From Mnemiopsis leidyi (Eukaryota; Ctenophora; Tentaculata; Lobata; Bolinopsidae): a stretch of DNA of 29,402 bases. The stretch's first letter is position 1. The number at the start of each line of letters is the position of its first letter. The notes below the pieces were generated by a model, which searched no databases, was not told the DNA's origin, and worked only from the letters and a program-made list of their open reading frames with translations. A program made the translations under genes and the position numbers. The DNA lies in assembly GCA_000226015.1 (NCBI GenBank), contig JH154240.1:59464-88865 (forward strand), read 5' to 3'. Shown here in pieces: positions 9,201-18,800 of this stretch.

Positions 9201-12200
9201 TTTCTTTATTGTTTGTCAACGGCGATATTTCTGCGACATCAGTTCTTCTAGGGACGATGTTAATTTTGTCTAACAAGGTTGACATTCTTCAACGTACATG
9301 TTATGCATAATGATCATGACATCATTAATAACTATTGAATAATCTAACATCTCATAATATCAACATGTTGCTGCAGCCCACAGGTTATGGTAAACTATGA
9401 CTGGTACCAAAAACAATTATGCCTTGTTGTCGAGTGATGCTACTCAAAATGTTCTACCAGACAGTGGATCTCCTGAGCAAGACGAAGTTCAGTTGCAGTC
9501 ATTACAAGTTTTTGAAAATGAAGGCAAAGAGAATGAAGATCAAGAGGATGCTGTTGAAGGAAAAACTTGCAAATTTTGCTGTAAATCAATCTATAAAAAA
9601 ATCGAAGGAAAACTATTGATATTTCTGGCAGGTGCAATAACTGTCAACGTGTACTCCTTGAATAAACACGTCGGTCGTTTACCAGTGGGACAGTTTGCAT
9701 CGTCTATTTTCAGTTTCACATTCCTGTTCCTGCTTCCTGCTTTAATGTTTAGAGAGAAAAAGATAAAATTCCATGGAAAAGCAAAGTATGTCTTTGCTAG
9801 AGCATTCTTTGGGGCCCTAGGTGGTCCTATCCGGTACTGGGCGGCTAAGGAAATGGATTATGGGGACAGTGTGGTTCTAGGTTCGCTAGCGCCTGTATTT
9901 GCTGCTCTCTTTTCTCGAGTTTTATGGAAAGAAAAAGTAAACGTATCGACCATTGCAGCCCTTTTGATTGGCTTAGCAGGGATAGCAATTGTTGCGAAAC
10001 CATCGTTCTTGTTTGGAACACTACAAAATAAAGAACAAAATCCTTTTATCCCATTGATCCCTCTTACAGGTAGCCTAGTCTTTGGGTTTGCCTTCAGTTG
10101 CATGAGGAAAGTTGGTACAGATGTTAGTCCGGTTTTAGTTTCATTACTGGTCTCAGTATTTGTAGTCCCGGGTGGCATTATTTTCCAATTGATTTATGGC
10201 GATAAGTTTATTCTTCCTGACTGTTATAATGACAGAATTGTTTTGCTTGTTGGAGGATTTGGTTTGTTCGTAGCTCTTTTACTCTTGAATCGAGGACTGG
10301 CACTGGAAAAGTCAGGACCTGGAGTCCTAATGATAAATTGTGATATTGTTATCGCGTACATTATTCAGGTTGTGTTCTTTGACAGTGTTCCAGGTGTACT
10401 TAGTATAGTTGGGTCTCTATTAGTGATATCTAGTGCGGTTATTGTTACGGTTAACAAACTGTTTCTTGACAAATTTTGTAAATATGAGATTTAGATCTGT
10501 TTGCTTTTTACATTCGTTTTGAATATTTTAGTCTCATTTATGTACTAAAACAAATTTGCTTGGTAATTTGTGTTTTTGATACTTCAATAGGTAAGTTAAG
10601 ACACAAAACCAAGGATTTGCACGAAAAAACACGTTATTCTTGAACGTAATCATGTATATATACATGATTACGTTATATATATATAACCTGTATTCTTGTT
10701 TAACAAGGACTCATCTGATCTTCTCAATATGAAATATTCACAATTTTTGCTGTTCTAGCACAAATCTATTTTATCAAGCAAAACTAAAAATTCTATGTCT
10801 TTAACAAAAAAGAAGATGACAGGAGTCCAGCTCTGCTTATCGAGGTCGAGTGTTCAGGTGTTGTACCAGCAAGTCGACCACGTCACTGACCACGCTCCAA
10901 TTGTTACACTCGTCGTCCTCCATCGTAACATCTCCTTTTACCACTCCTCTTTCCAAAATGTCCCCCCAGCTGAGTACTACTTCGTAAGAGAGAGCGCGAC
11001 AAAGTTCTGCGCAGCGCCCGTTGTAGTACATCTCTGTCACCTCTCCCAGTGTTAGCTTTCTCTTGAAGATGTTTAACTGGTACATGTCACCTGAATTGGT
11101 TGTCATTTTGTTACTTTCTAATCTAATATCGGACCACAAGCTTCGCGGGGAGACGTAGACAAAAAACAAAATTCGGTAGATTTCAGCTGAAAATAAAGGC
11201 CGTGAACCAACCTGCAAACACATCGTTGTTGTCGAAACCTCCACCCGGAAAGTCCTGTTCCTGGCCCAAAACGAGAGTTCCCCCCAAGGGAAGTTGCCCT
11301 GTAGGATGTACACCCCCTGTGTAGACCCACACTCCATTGATGTAGTAGTCTGCTCGCCCCGACTTCCAGGTAAAACACAGGTTGTACCACTCGTCCCGCA
11401 TTATACTTGTTGAAAACCGCATTTCAAAGTAGGTACCTGATCCGATCAAGACGTTGTGATATTGAGCTTTCAGTAGGAGAGAATTGTCGCCCCCAGATAC
11501 TGCGTAGCTAAACCAAGGGATTCCCACCCTGTCCATATCGAGTCGTTTCTTCAGCCAGGTGCAGACCGAGATTTCTCCTCTTACTGAGCTCATGTCGGGA
11601 TTAAGAATCACGTAGTTGGCAGTAGACAACTCTTCGGGAAATCGCAGTAGTTTGTTCTGGGTCGCAGCCATGCAGGATGCTGCTGAAACTACCAGTACTA
11701 GTAGAGAAAACGTCATGTCGAATAAAAAACGCGTAAGAAATGAGCACTGTACTGAGCAGATCGTCGTTTGAAACGCTTTAAATACTTTGTTCCAGCTAAA
11801 CCGAAAACTCCAACTTTTGGGATATCAATTAGTGGTCTACTTTGACAATGCTTGGGGAGGAAATTTTCTGAGGTGACATAATGTTATTTAAATTAGGTAA
11901 CCTCTGATCTCTAAATTCTAGCATCTCAAAACGATGATGTTGGTGGTCAGAAGAGAAACGCACAGATAATTAAGGCTTGAATTCTTCGTTTAATTACATC
12001 ATTAGAGCCTCAATAAATGTATTTAATTTGTAGTGTCGAAATAGTTTTAAAAAAGCTTCTCAAAACTTCAACTTTCGGGATCGTTTTAATTAATCTTGCG
12101 GTTAAAGTTGTTGTATGGTTTCGTGACATCCTAGCAACCACTAGTGGCTTGACTAGCATTCTTTTCTGTATTACCTTATCGTTAATCTAATCAGTTATCA

Positions 12201-15112
12201 GTTTGGCATCGCTCATGGAGGAGGTTTTCCTGGAGGTCTTATTAAGTTGTACTAATTCAAATGATTAATATTTATTGAATTTATTAACTCCAGTAATGTG
12301 ACCCCGCTCCCCAGACTGGAACAAGACTTGAAGAGTTACCAGTTGTCCCAGGACAAAGAAAACATTCGGAGAACACACCAAATGTTGGGAGATCACTACC
12401 ACGACTGTGGAGACCTCAGGTTAGGGAGACCATCGTCACGTGTTTTACAATGCTTCACGTGTTTTACAATGCTTCACGTGTTTTACAATGCTTCACGTGT
12501 TTTACAATGCTTCACGTGTTTTACACGTTGGTTTTTAGGGATGAAAATGGGTAGCATAACTCTTTGAAACGTGTACATCCACTCTACCCCGACACGAACA
12601 GAACCTTTCCCAATCATGAAACATGAGATAATACTAGGGTCAGGCCACTTTGACTTAAAGCACCATTTTAAAAGAAGGATTGAAACTAAAAACTGAATGT
12701 TGTCTTCTTTGCAGCAATGCGATCAAGCACTACCAGAAGAGTCGGGATTACGGTACGACAGTTGCGCATACCATGGAGTTCTTGTTGAACATCATAAAAG
12801 TCAGCGTCTACCTTAACCACTGGACCTCCGTCTCTAATTACATCAAGAAAACGGACCATATTGACAACGCCGATGTTAGTTGCTTCGTATCTCTCCTTTC
12901 TTAGAGTCTTAGTACACATAGTTATAGTATTTGTTATGTGTTTTAAAGATCGGATTCCACTGTTAGTCAATATGATATGGTGAATCCTCAAACTAACCTC
13001 AAAAGTATGTAACTTGTCCATGATTAAGGATTTTCATATAAAGATCGACCAGGTGAAAATAACAAGAAGGCTGCAGTTAGCTAAAGGGTTGTGTGAAATG
13101 TCACATAACAACTACGAACATGCCGCTAGAATATTCGCCAACATTCCTTGTGATTCCTGGGATAATGAAGTTAGTTATTTTATATGGGTAGAAATAAAAG
13201 TTGGTTATTTTAATCTTTCCAATGTGGTTTATCCTTCAATTTCTAAATAATTAACTTCAAGCTTAAGTTACTTGCCGGTTTCATATCAATATCCAACAAA
13301 AAACATTTAGATAATATCTCCACTGTGTGTACTGGTCTACGCAAGTTTGTGTGCTCTTGCCTCCTTCAATCGGCGAGATTTCCAGAAACTGCTCATTGAA
13401 AACAAGTTAGTATCCTTCTTCTCGAATCAGATTTTTTTTCTCTAATCGTATTTTCTTTTTCTCAATCTACATTTTATTAATTTTTACTTTCATAATTGAA
13501 ACTAACTGCTCGGGCAAGATTTTGAGGTTTCTGATGGCTGATCACAGAGAGTAAAAATAGTTAATGTAACAAACAGTGACATTCTCCTATATCAGCCCGT
13601 TTCAGTAACTTTAAGCAATACATGGATGCCCAGCCGACCATAAGGAATTTTTTGTTCGCCTTTTACAACCGCGAGTTCAGTGCTGGACTAAGGTCTCTGG
13701 AACTTTTGAGGAGTGAGTTCAAGTTGGACCTGTTCCTAAGCTCTCATGTCGATAACCTCTTCGAGAAAATACGCAGCGAGTCAATAAAACAGGTACGATA
13801 TGTGAGATAAGTTGGTAAATTTGCATTGAATTTTCATGAGCTTCCCGCGCGCTACTTATTGTTTTGAGAAATGTAACGCGCGTTTATCACTACGAGGCAT
13901 CTGCGCACGCTCTGACTACCAGCGCGCTTAGTAGATATTATATAAATTAAGGTTCAAGGTTAGCTAAAAACACCGCCTAGCTCGTTGTCGCGGTAATACC
14001 CGACTCTCGCAGCTCAAACGTTTCGTTAGAACGGTAGACGGATATAATCTCGTCAACCTAGCTCGCTATACCTTCTAAGTTCTAACCATTAACCCTCTCT
14101 TGGACCTTGGCATTTCAGATCTTTGAATGGCATATATTCGATTGTGTACTTATTTCTGAGGTTTATTTGTAAACAGTGGACACTTCAAACAAACAGCAGA
14201 TAATTAACTAATGCCACGACTTTCCCAGTACTACAGACCGTACCAAACGTGCGACATGACGAAGATGGCTGAGGCGTTCAACACGAATGTAGACGACCTG
14301 GAATTAGAGCTCATGAAACTTGTCGCTGATCAGCCTGTCAGAATTGATAGTCACAACAAGGTATTTATCCCTCAGTTTACAGTTAGCTTATCTTAAACTT
14401 TGTGTTTGCTCATCTTGCAATCTTCTTCGGTGGACTTCAAATCTTCCAGTTGCCCCTTGTTCAACTGTAGAAGCCTGGGTACAGTCGTAATAAATACAAA
14501 AAACATCAACTTTGTGTTTATAGTGTTGGCTTTGACTGATGTCTGTCAGCCGTCAGAGTATATAATTCTTAACTGGGATTGTTATCGACATATTATGTTG
14601 ATAACAATTTCAGACATCAGTGAAGGCCAACACTGTAAAAACACAAAGTTGACGATGTTTGTATAAATACAAATAAATTTATTTGTATTTGTTACTACTG
14701 TATTTGATACGACTGTAAGGTGAAGTTAATGTGAATTTCCAGGTACTGCGAACAAGTGAAGATGATGAGAGAAGTAGGATATTCGAGAACGTTCTGGATC
14801 TTAGTCTGATGTACAAACAGAAGACTCAGGCACTTCTTGTCAAATCAGCTATCCTAAAGGCTGGCTTGGTCATTAAGGTATAGACACTGTACCATATGTA
14901 AAGCTCCTGCTTCGTTTAGACAATTTTTACACTGCAGCAATATAATATATGCTTTTTCACAGCAAAAATACACTGTTATTCCAAAAAATATACAGTTACC
15001 GTATTATATTGTTTATTTATTTTCAAAATTTCCCCTATCCTTTATTGGGATTATCTAACCAATGAAATTCAATCAGGTACCGGTAGAGGAAAAACCTAGC
15101 ACAAGTACGTGA
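6202..15112 (+). CDS. GPS1: COP9 signalosome subunit 1 (CSN1/GPS1), complete, 11 exons
   Basis: CSN1 is a PCI-domain scaffold subunit of the COP9 signalosome, which removes NEDD8 from cullin-RING ubiquitin ligases. Exons in phase: 6202-6240, 7418-7515, 7860-8012, 12315-12419, 12715-12874, about 13044-13169, 13311-13405, 13606-13792, 14229-14360, 14743-14877 and 15077-15112 (1,266 nt, 421 residues). Exon 1 reads MEPMDVEASPVCL; exon 2 continues DLDSYISQYVG. Exons 3 and 4 join as NKVD-R-LEQDLKSYQ with the same spacing after the conserved W as human CSN1. Then come RRTHQMLGDHYHDCGDLS, IIKVSVYLNHWTSV, VYASLCALASFNRRDFQ, AEAFNTNVDDLELEL and VRIDSHNK. The PCI domain covers roughly residues 210-365. 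Intron 2 has a GC donor (AG|GCAAGT). Introns 4-7 all begin GTTAG. Intron 3 (8013-12314) contains two other genes. The product is shorter than vertebrate CSN1 (about 470-490), mainly in the N-terminal region and the tail. Exon 6 could instead start at 13029. Confidence 0.92.
6385..7137. mobile_element. 753-bp insertion flanked by 13-bp direct repeats (GPS1 intron 1)
   Basis: The 13-mer gacgcctcccatt occurs at 6372-6384 and again at 7138-7150, and the 753 bp between them are more GC-rich than the surrounding intron. This is what a transposed copy with a target-site duplication looks like. The interior has no long open frame. It ends in ataaaaaccctcctcct, with no poly(A) tail. The element class is not determined: a truncated non-LTR copy or a SINE-like element are both possible. 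Confidence 0.5.
7161..7323. repeat. Inverted-repeat element with telomere-like core (GPS1 intron 1)
   Basis: The left arm 7161-7195 and right arm about 7287-7323 are imperfect inverted repeats built on gtggggcac(a/g)atgtt words. Between them lies TTAGGG three times in tandem (7247-7264). In frame, these words give pseudo-peptides like VGQNVVGHNVVGQD, which are a repeat artefact and not a protein. It resembles a small fold-back element or MITE. Confidence 0.5.
7676..7830 (+). mobile_element. 5'-truncated SINE, core plus tail type 1 (GPS1 intron 2)
   Basis: It starts in the shared core (gcaaccttcttcggtcgac, then tcagccgaatgaccgg), continues through gggttaaatgaggaggg and ends in the tail ...aaagcctgggtatagg. 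It matches the copy at 28778-29072 over its full length. The tRNA-like head is missing. Confidence 0.75.
8013..9396. other. GPS1 intron 3, first part, no convincing gene
   Basis: Mostly AT-rich non-coding sequence. A 69-codon minus-strand frame at 9076-9285 starts with ATG and has an unbiased composition, but I recognise no domain and no splice partner. I leave it uncalled. Directly before the nested transporter, ctgcagcccacag (9371-9383) could be a 3' splice site for a 5'UTR intron. Confidence 0.4.
9397..10494 (+). CDS. SLC35G1-like: SLC35G1-like EamA transporter, copy 3, nested in GPS1 intron 3
   Basis: Intronless, 365 residues, same architecture as copy 2: a polar N-terminus of about 65 residues, then ten hydrophobic spans in two EamA halves. 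Landmarks are RAFFGALGGPIRYWAAKEMDY, APVFAALFSRVLWKEKVN and LEKSGPGVLMINCDIVIAY. The last motif has M-I where copies 1 and 2 have I-R, so an arginine conserved in its paralogues is lost. The gene lies wholly inside intron 3 of GPS1 on the same strand, so it sits within the GPS1 primary transcript. An upstream ATG at 9387 opens a 16-codon frame that overlaps the true start out of phase. The 3' part and 3'UTR start match copy 2 almost base for base. Substrate unknown. Confidence 0.9.
   Translation: MTGTKNNYALLSSDATQNVLPDSGSPEQDEVQLQSLQVFENEGKENEDQEDAVEGKTCKFCCKSIYKKIEGKLLIFLAGAITVNVYSLNKHVGRLPVGQFASSIFSFTFLFLLPALMFREKKIKFHGKAKYVFARAFFGALGGPIRYWAAKEMDYGDSVVLGSLAPVFAALFSRVLWKEKVNVSTIAALLIGLAGIAIVAKPSFLFGTLQNKEQNPFIPLIPLTGSLVFGFAFSCMRKVGTDVSPVLVSLLVSVFVVPGGIIFQLIYGDKFILPDCYNDRIVLLVGGFGLFVALLLLNRGLALEKSGPGVLMINCDIVIAYIIQVVFFDSVPGVLSIVGSLLVISSAVIVTVNKLFLDKFCKYEI
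10495..10836. other. Convergent intergenic stretch between nested genes
   Basis: It holds the common 3'UTR start of the transporter, a 32-bp perfect palindrome with an overlapping (TA)-rich palindrome, and then AT-rich sequence up to the pentraxin stop codon. No canonical poly(A) signal is seen for either gene. Confidence 0.45.
10643..10687. repeat. 32-bp perfect palindrome overlapping a 16-bp palindrome
   Basis: Bases 10643-10674 are their own reverse complement without a mismatch, centred on tata at 10657-10660. Bases 10672-10687 (gttatatatatataac) are a second perfect palindrome that shares gtt with the first. Confidence 0.9.
10837..11716 (-). CDS. Secreted pentraxin (CRP/SAP-like), nested antisense in GPS1 intron 3
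   Basis: Two exons on the minus strand, 11716-11212 and 11090-10837, joined in phase 1 (GCA G|GT GAC; GT-AG) give 252 residues. Residues 1-17 are a signal peptide (MTFSLLVLVVSAASCMA). The pentraxin fold follows: the disulfide cysteines lie in VCTWLKK and LCFTWKS, DN in SGGDNSLLL and LGQEQD are calcium-ligand positions, then AGDMYQLNIF and LSYEVVLSWGDIL. The second calcium loop reads FDNND where human CRP has FEGSQ, so ligands are partly changed. The signature H before the second cysteine region is N. Compared with CRP there is an extra C-terminal tail of about 37 residues with one cysteine. Pentraxins are secreted pattern-recognition lectins, so a defence role is likely by family only. Confidence 0.92.
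11751..11784 (-). promoter_or_regulatory. Core promoter of the pentraxin gene: TATA-like box and initiator
   Basis: On the minus strand TATTTAAA (11784-11777) is followed by TCAGT (11755-11751), with the A of the initiator at 11753, 31 bp from the start of the TATA-like box. This is standard spacing and would leave a 5'UTR of about 37 nt before the ATG at 11716. Confidence 0.5.
11785..12314. other. GPS1 intron 3, last part, 5' flank of the pentraxin gene
   Basis: AT-rich. No exon is recognised before the acceptor at 12313-12314. Confidence 0.4.
12436..12525. repeat. 19-bp minisatellite, 4.7 copies (GPS1 intron 4)
   Basis: The unit tcacgtgttttacaatgct is repeated perfectly at 12436, 12455, 12474 and 12493, with a partial copy from 12512 to 12525. 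Each unit carries the palindrome CACGTG. The array begins 16 bp after the 5' splice site of intron 4. Confidence 0.95.
14417..14500 (+). mobile_element. Internally deleted SINE fragment with tail type 1 (GPS1 intron 9)
   Basis: It starts with the core word gcaatcttcttcggt, skips most of the core, and continues aatcttccagttgcccctt to aagcctgggtacag and an A-rich end. The order matches the tail of the copies at 7676 and 28778. Confidence 0.55.
14501..14660. repeat. Long fold-back (hairpin) in GPS1 intron 9
   Basis: The left arm 14501-14545 and right arm 14611-14660 are complementary over nearly their full length, with a few mismatches and two short insertions. The loop contains a second hairpin, 14578-14592 against 14594-14608, with only a G-T wobble. 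Just outside, the SINE tail (to 14500) faces an inverted, partly duplicated copy of the same tail (about 14661-14720), which extends the fold. Confidence 0.85.
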
Positions 15113-15883
15113 GAGTGGAGTGAACGATAAGAGCTCATGTTTTAAAGCTCAAATACATGAGGTCTTTGTGACGGAACATACCTGACGGTCACCAGGAGAA
15201 TGCGGGGAACTCTTTCTGTTTTTGTTGGATTTAATTAGACACAAGAAACTTCATTTTAAAATAGCGATAAATTAATTTGTCAAGAAAGGGACTACATTGA
15301 AATTGTTTGTTAAAATTTACTTCACCACATTTAACAAGCACTTAGATTATATTCGTATCAAAACAACGTAAAAATGTGGAAAAGCTACAAAAACCAAAGA
15401 ACGTCTATTTGATGTCAGCCACATTAAGGGAAAAGGGTCTTAGTGCTCAAATAGAGTGATTCTAACAAAAATAAGAAATAATAACTTAATATTATCAAGA
15501 ATGGTTCAAAGGTACTGTTATATTAATAAGGATGTGTAACAAGCATTGCTATTGTTGTTAATTTGTCTCCTATAGGTTTTATTTCAGTTGATTGAATAAA
15601 TTGGGTTGTTTTTGATTAATCTCATGAACGGGTAGATTGCCTACAAAAATCACAGTTAGAGGAGGAACCTCGAAATCGCCGTGACGTCAAAAATTTGTAT
15701 CTATGGTTCGATCGATCTAATATGGGTCCCTCCTCTAAAATATATATCACAGGAACACAACATCTAAAAATATACCCTTCACGAATCGTTGATATCTATA
15801 AAATCGATATCTCACAGGCCATATACGGTATGAGTTCAATAAACAAAAACGTACACTAGCTATATGTGCACTGTATCTGGCTT
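15113..15883. other. Overlapping 3' ends of GPS1 (+) and the 955-residue gene (-)
   Basis: No coding content is seen. The first canonical poly(A) signal after the GPS1 stop is AATAAA at 15595-15600 (+). The first after the stop of the minus gene is AATAAA at 15583-15578 (-). If both are used, the two 3'UTRs overlap tail to tail by some tens of bases. Confidence 0.4.
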
Positions 15884-18800
15884 CTAAGTGTCTAACTTTC
15901 TACTCTTGCTTATTTCCTTATTGTCCTCGTTCTCCGGCTTCCGTTTGCTGGCAACTCTGATGTGGCGAACTTGAAGCTTGAGTGGAACACCGTGCTTGAC
16001 AGAAAGGCGCTGTTCGACTTGCGGCTGTTTCCGAGGGGTCCTCTGTCGTTTGGTAGGCGTGTTCCGTAACCTGTCCGCGTTATACGCCACGGACGAGAGG
16101 ATGTCGAGCCCGGACATCTGGGGGGACTCTGAAGGGATGTTACTTTCCGAACTTCTCCTGATAGGGGAGTTCCCGGCAGAGGCGATCTTCCTCATCAGAC
16201 TGGAAGTTGTCTTCTTTGCTTCGGCAGGACACTTAAGCGTTTCAGGGGCCGAATGTGAACTGCCGTTATTTGAGGATGTGTCGCTCATGTTGTCACTTGA
16301 GTCATCCCCAGCCCACAAACTAACCCCTGACCAGACATTTTCGCTGGTAGGCTCAATATCGTACTGTCGGACAAAAGGACCGCGATCCAAAAGTCGAGGT
16401 AGGGGTCTGGTGTCAAAGAGGAAGGGAGCTGACCTGCAGCCGACAGGGTAGTCACATTTGTCGAGTTTGACAAGTTTCAGGAGGGAGGATGGTCTGGCGG
16501 ACATGTAGGGGTAGTCTTGTGTCTCTGATACAGACTTGAATTTGAATCTATACACGTGGTCCGGTTTGACAGTTTCCTCATCACACTCGGAACTTCCGCC
16601 TGATCCAAGTCGTTCTCGACTGGAGGAGAACTTCCTGAACCGTTTTCTGGGCCGGTTTCGCTGTTCTATCGGGTCTCCTCCATCAGTTAACTCCCCGTCG
16701 GAGACAGTACCACTGTCGTCAGACAGCAGGAAGGGGGACTCTCTGCCGGACTCCTTAACTCCGATAGCTGAGTCGCTGGCATTGCGGACCCGGCCTTTAC
16801 CGGTGGGCTTTGCGACAGGCTCGCTTTGTACTCTGTCTCGTGCAACTTTTATTTCTCCATCTTCCTTGCATGTTCGACCTCCTTTCTCCAATAAGTGACA
16901 TTTTATAAGCTTAGATTTTATAATTGAGCCTTTGGGCCGTAAAACTGAGTTTTTAGCCACTTGCCCGTTTCTGAGTGGAGATTCTACCGGTCCGGGATAA
17001 ACGGTGCTCGAGCCGTTAGGGGTGTTTAGAAGTGAACTTTGTCCAGCAGCGGATTCCTCAGCGAACATGGAACTGCCCTGAGATACGTCGTTCCCAAATC
17101 CATCTTTACCCTGCTTCTTGTTGAGGATTGTAGGACGTTTCTGCAACATCAGCTTTCTGAAGATCTGGTTGTCTACGATAGGGTTCCTCCTGTAGTGAGG
17201 TAGACGAGATCTCATCAGGAAGGTCTCCTCGTCGTACATATCGTAGTCATTGGGCTCCTTCTTCATAGCCATCTTATTTCGTGGAAAAGCATAGGGAAAG
17301 TCGAAGCTCTCTTTGAGTTTCTGAACGTATTCGAGCTGTTCTGGGGTATACTCTACTGGCTCGGGTTTAGGTGGACTGGGCTCCTTTTTCTCTGTCCCCT
17401 CCTTGTTTTCAGAGTCGGATTGTTCATCAGAATTCTTTCTGCTGGAAGTTTCTGATTTCTGCTTGTTGTACTGATCTTCCAGGTCTTGTCTGGTTACAAT
17501 TTGGATAATATCGTCTTCTCCGAACTTGATGTCTTTAAAGCTGAGATCTTCAAGAGATACAATACATTCTTCTCCAGTGTCTCTCTTTATCTTTACCTGG
17601 AAAAATACGGTTTTGTTAAAAAAAATTGAACAGCTATTAAAAGTTATAAGCAAGACTTCGACATTTCAATGAACTGTAGATAAAAGGAAGCACAAACAAA
17701 CCTCTTTCACGTCCTCAGGGTCGATGTGCTTGCCGTCTATTACGTACTGAGTCTTCTCTTCCTTGTCCTTGTCAGCTACTACCCGGAAGTGGTTGAGTAA
17801 ACACTGTATAGCAGGAAGTGACACCCCTGATAGAGGGAAACTTGGAGAACTCTTCAGAGTGATGGTCGGTCTGTTGTCATCCTTATCATCGCCTTCACCT
17901 GAGACATTGTTCATCAGATCAAAAGTAGACAAAGAATTGTTTGGACTTGACAAGACTAATGAATTAATGAAATGGTCGCGTTGTTTTGACAATTGACGGT
18001 AAGGCCAGGGCCAGGGTAGGTGTATTTATTTCTAATCATCATACCTGTTGGTGGATACCACCGGGGCCAAATTGCACGGGGCGGTTTCTTAGTCCTTTCA
18101 GCCCGGATAAGCTTTGGTAGAAGGAGAGACATGGACTCCTGCTTATTTTCGTCCTTTACTACTGATTCCTTGCCTGATGAAGTGCTTTTCGTAGTTTTCT
18201 CTTCCTCGTTCAATTGAGTTGTGGCAATTTGAGGGGGAGAAGGAGGAGCTCTTTCCTGAAATTTTTAGCGATTAGCTTTTGCTAGTTTTTCATAAGTTTT
18301 AAGGTCAAAACGAGGAAAAAATTCAAGGAAAAAGAAAAAATTCCGTTAATAGATTCATACTCAATGATTTATACTAAATGAATCATGTTAACCTCAGTTT
18401 TTACCAAAATGGGCTGTATTTTGGGTTGCGGTTTTTGTCCCTTTGTTACGCGCTGAGATCGGGGTATGTATCTACTTGGACTCCCAGGCATCCTGAAGAA
18501 ACACGAAAATTCAAAACAATGCCAGTTTTTCTAATTATTTGTGGAATGTCGATGGAAGCTTTTAGAAATCTCAAAAGCTCAACAATAGTGAAAACCAAAA
18601 TCCGTAAATTTTTGATGAAATCAAATTGCAACCGTTACTTACACAAATTCTGCTTCATTATCAACATCGAAGGTAAATGCGTCCTTCTTCTTAGGTGGAG
18701 GTCCACGGGTGAAGTGCTCAACTCTCTCGGCGTTTTTCAGGAGCATTCTCTCGCTTATCTGACTCCATGTGTCATCATCTATTTTACCTGAAAATCCGAA

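Noticed and set aside
9076..9285. Minus-strand 69-codon frame with ATG in GPS1 intron 3
   Set aside because: The length is within chance expectation and I see no domain or promoter; kept only as a note.
10795..11055. Plus-strand open frame of 86 codons
   Set aside because: It is antisense to pentraxin exon 2, which is supported by homology and splice phase.
11785..12300. Missing N-terminal exons of GPS1 just upstream of 12315
   Set aside because: Nothing fits there; the matching exons were found at 6202, 7418 and 7860, beyond the two nested genes.
12436..12525. A CRISPR-like array
   Set aside because: The units are contiguous without spacers and lie in a eukaryotic intron; this is a minisatellite.
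15978..16898. Plus-strand open frames of 120-157 codons
   Set aside because: They are antisense to the large last exon of the 955-residue gene, whose serine-rich codons leave open frames on the other strand.
18378..18791. Plus-strand 137-codon open frame
   Set aside because: It runs antisense through exon 5 of the minus gene and its intron, with no homology of its own.
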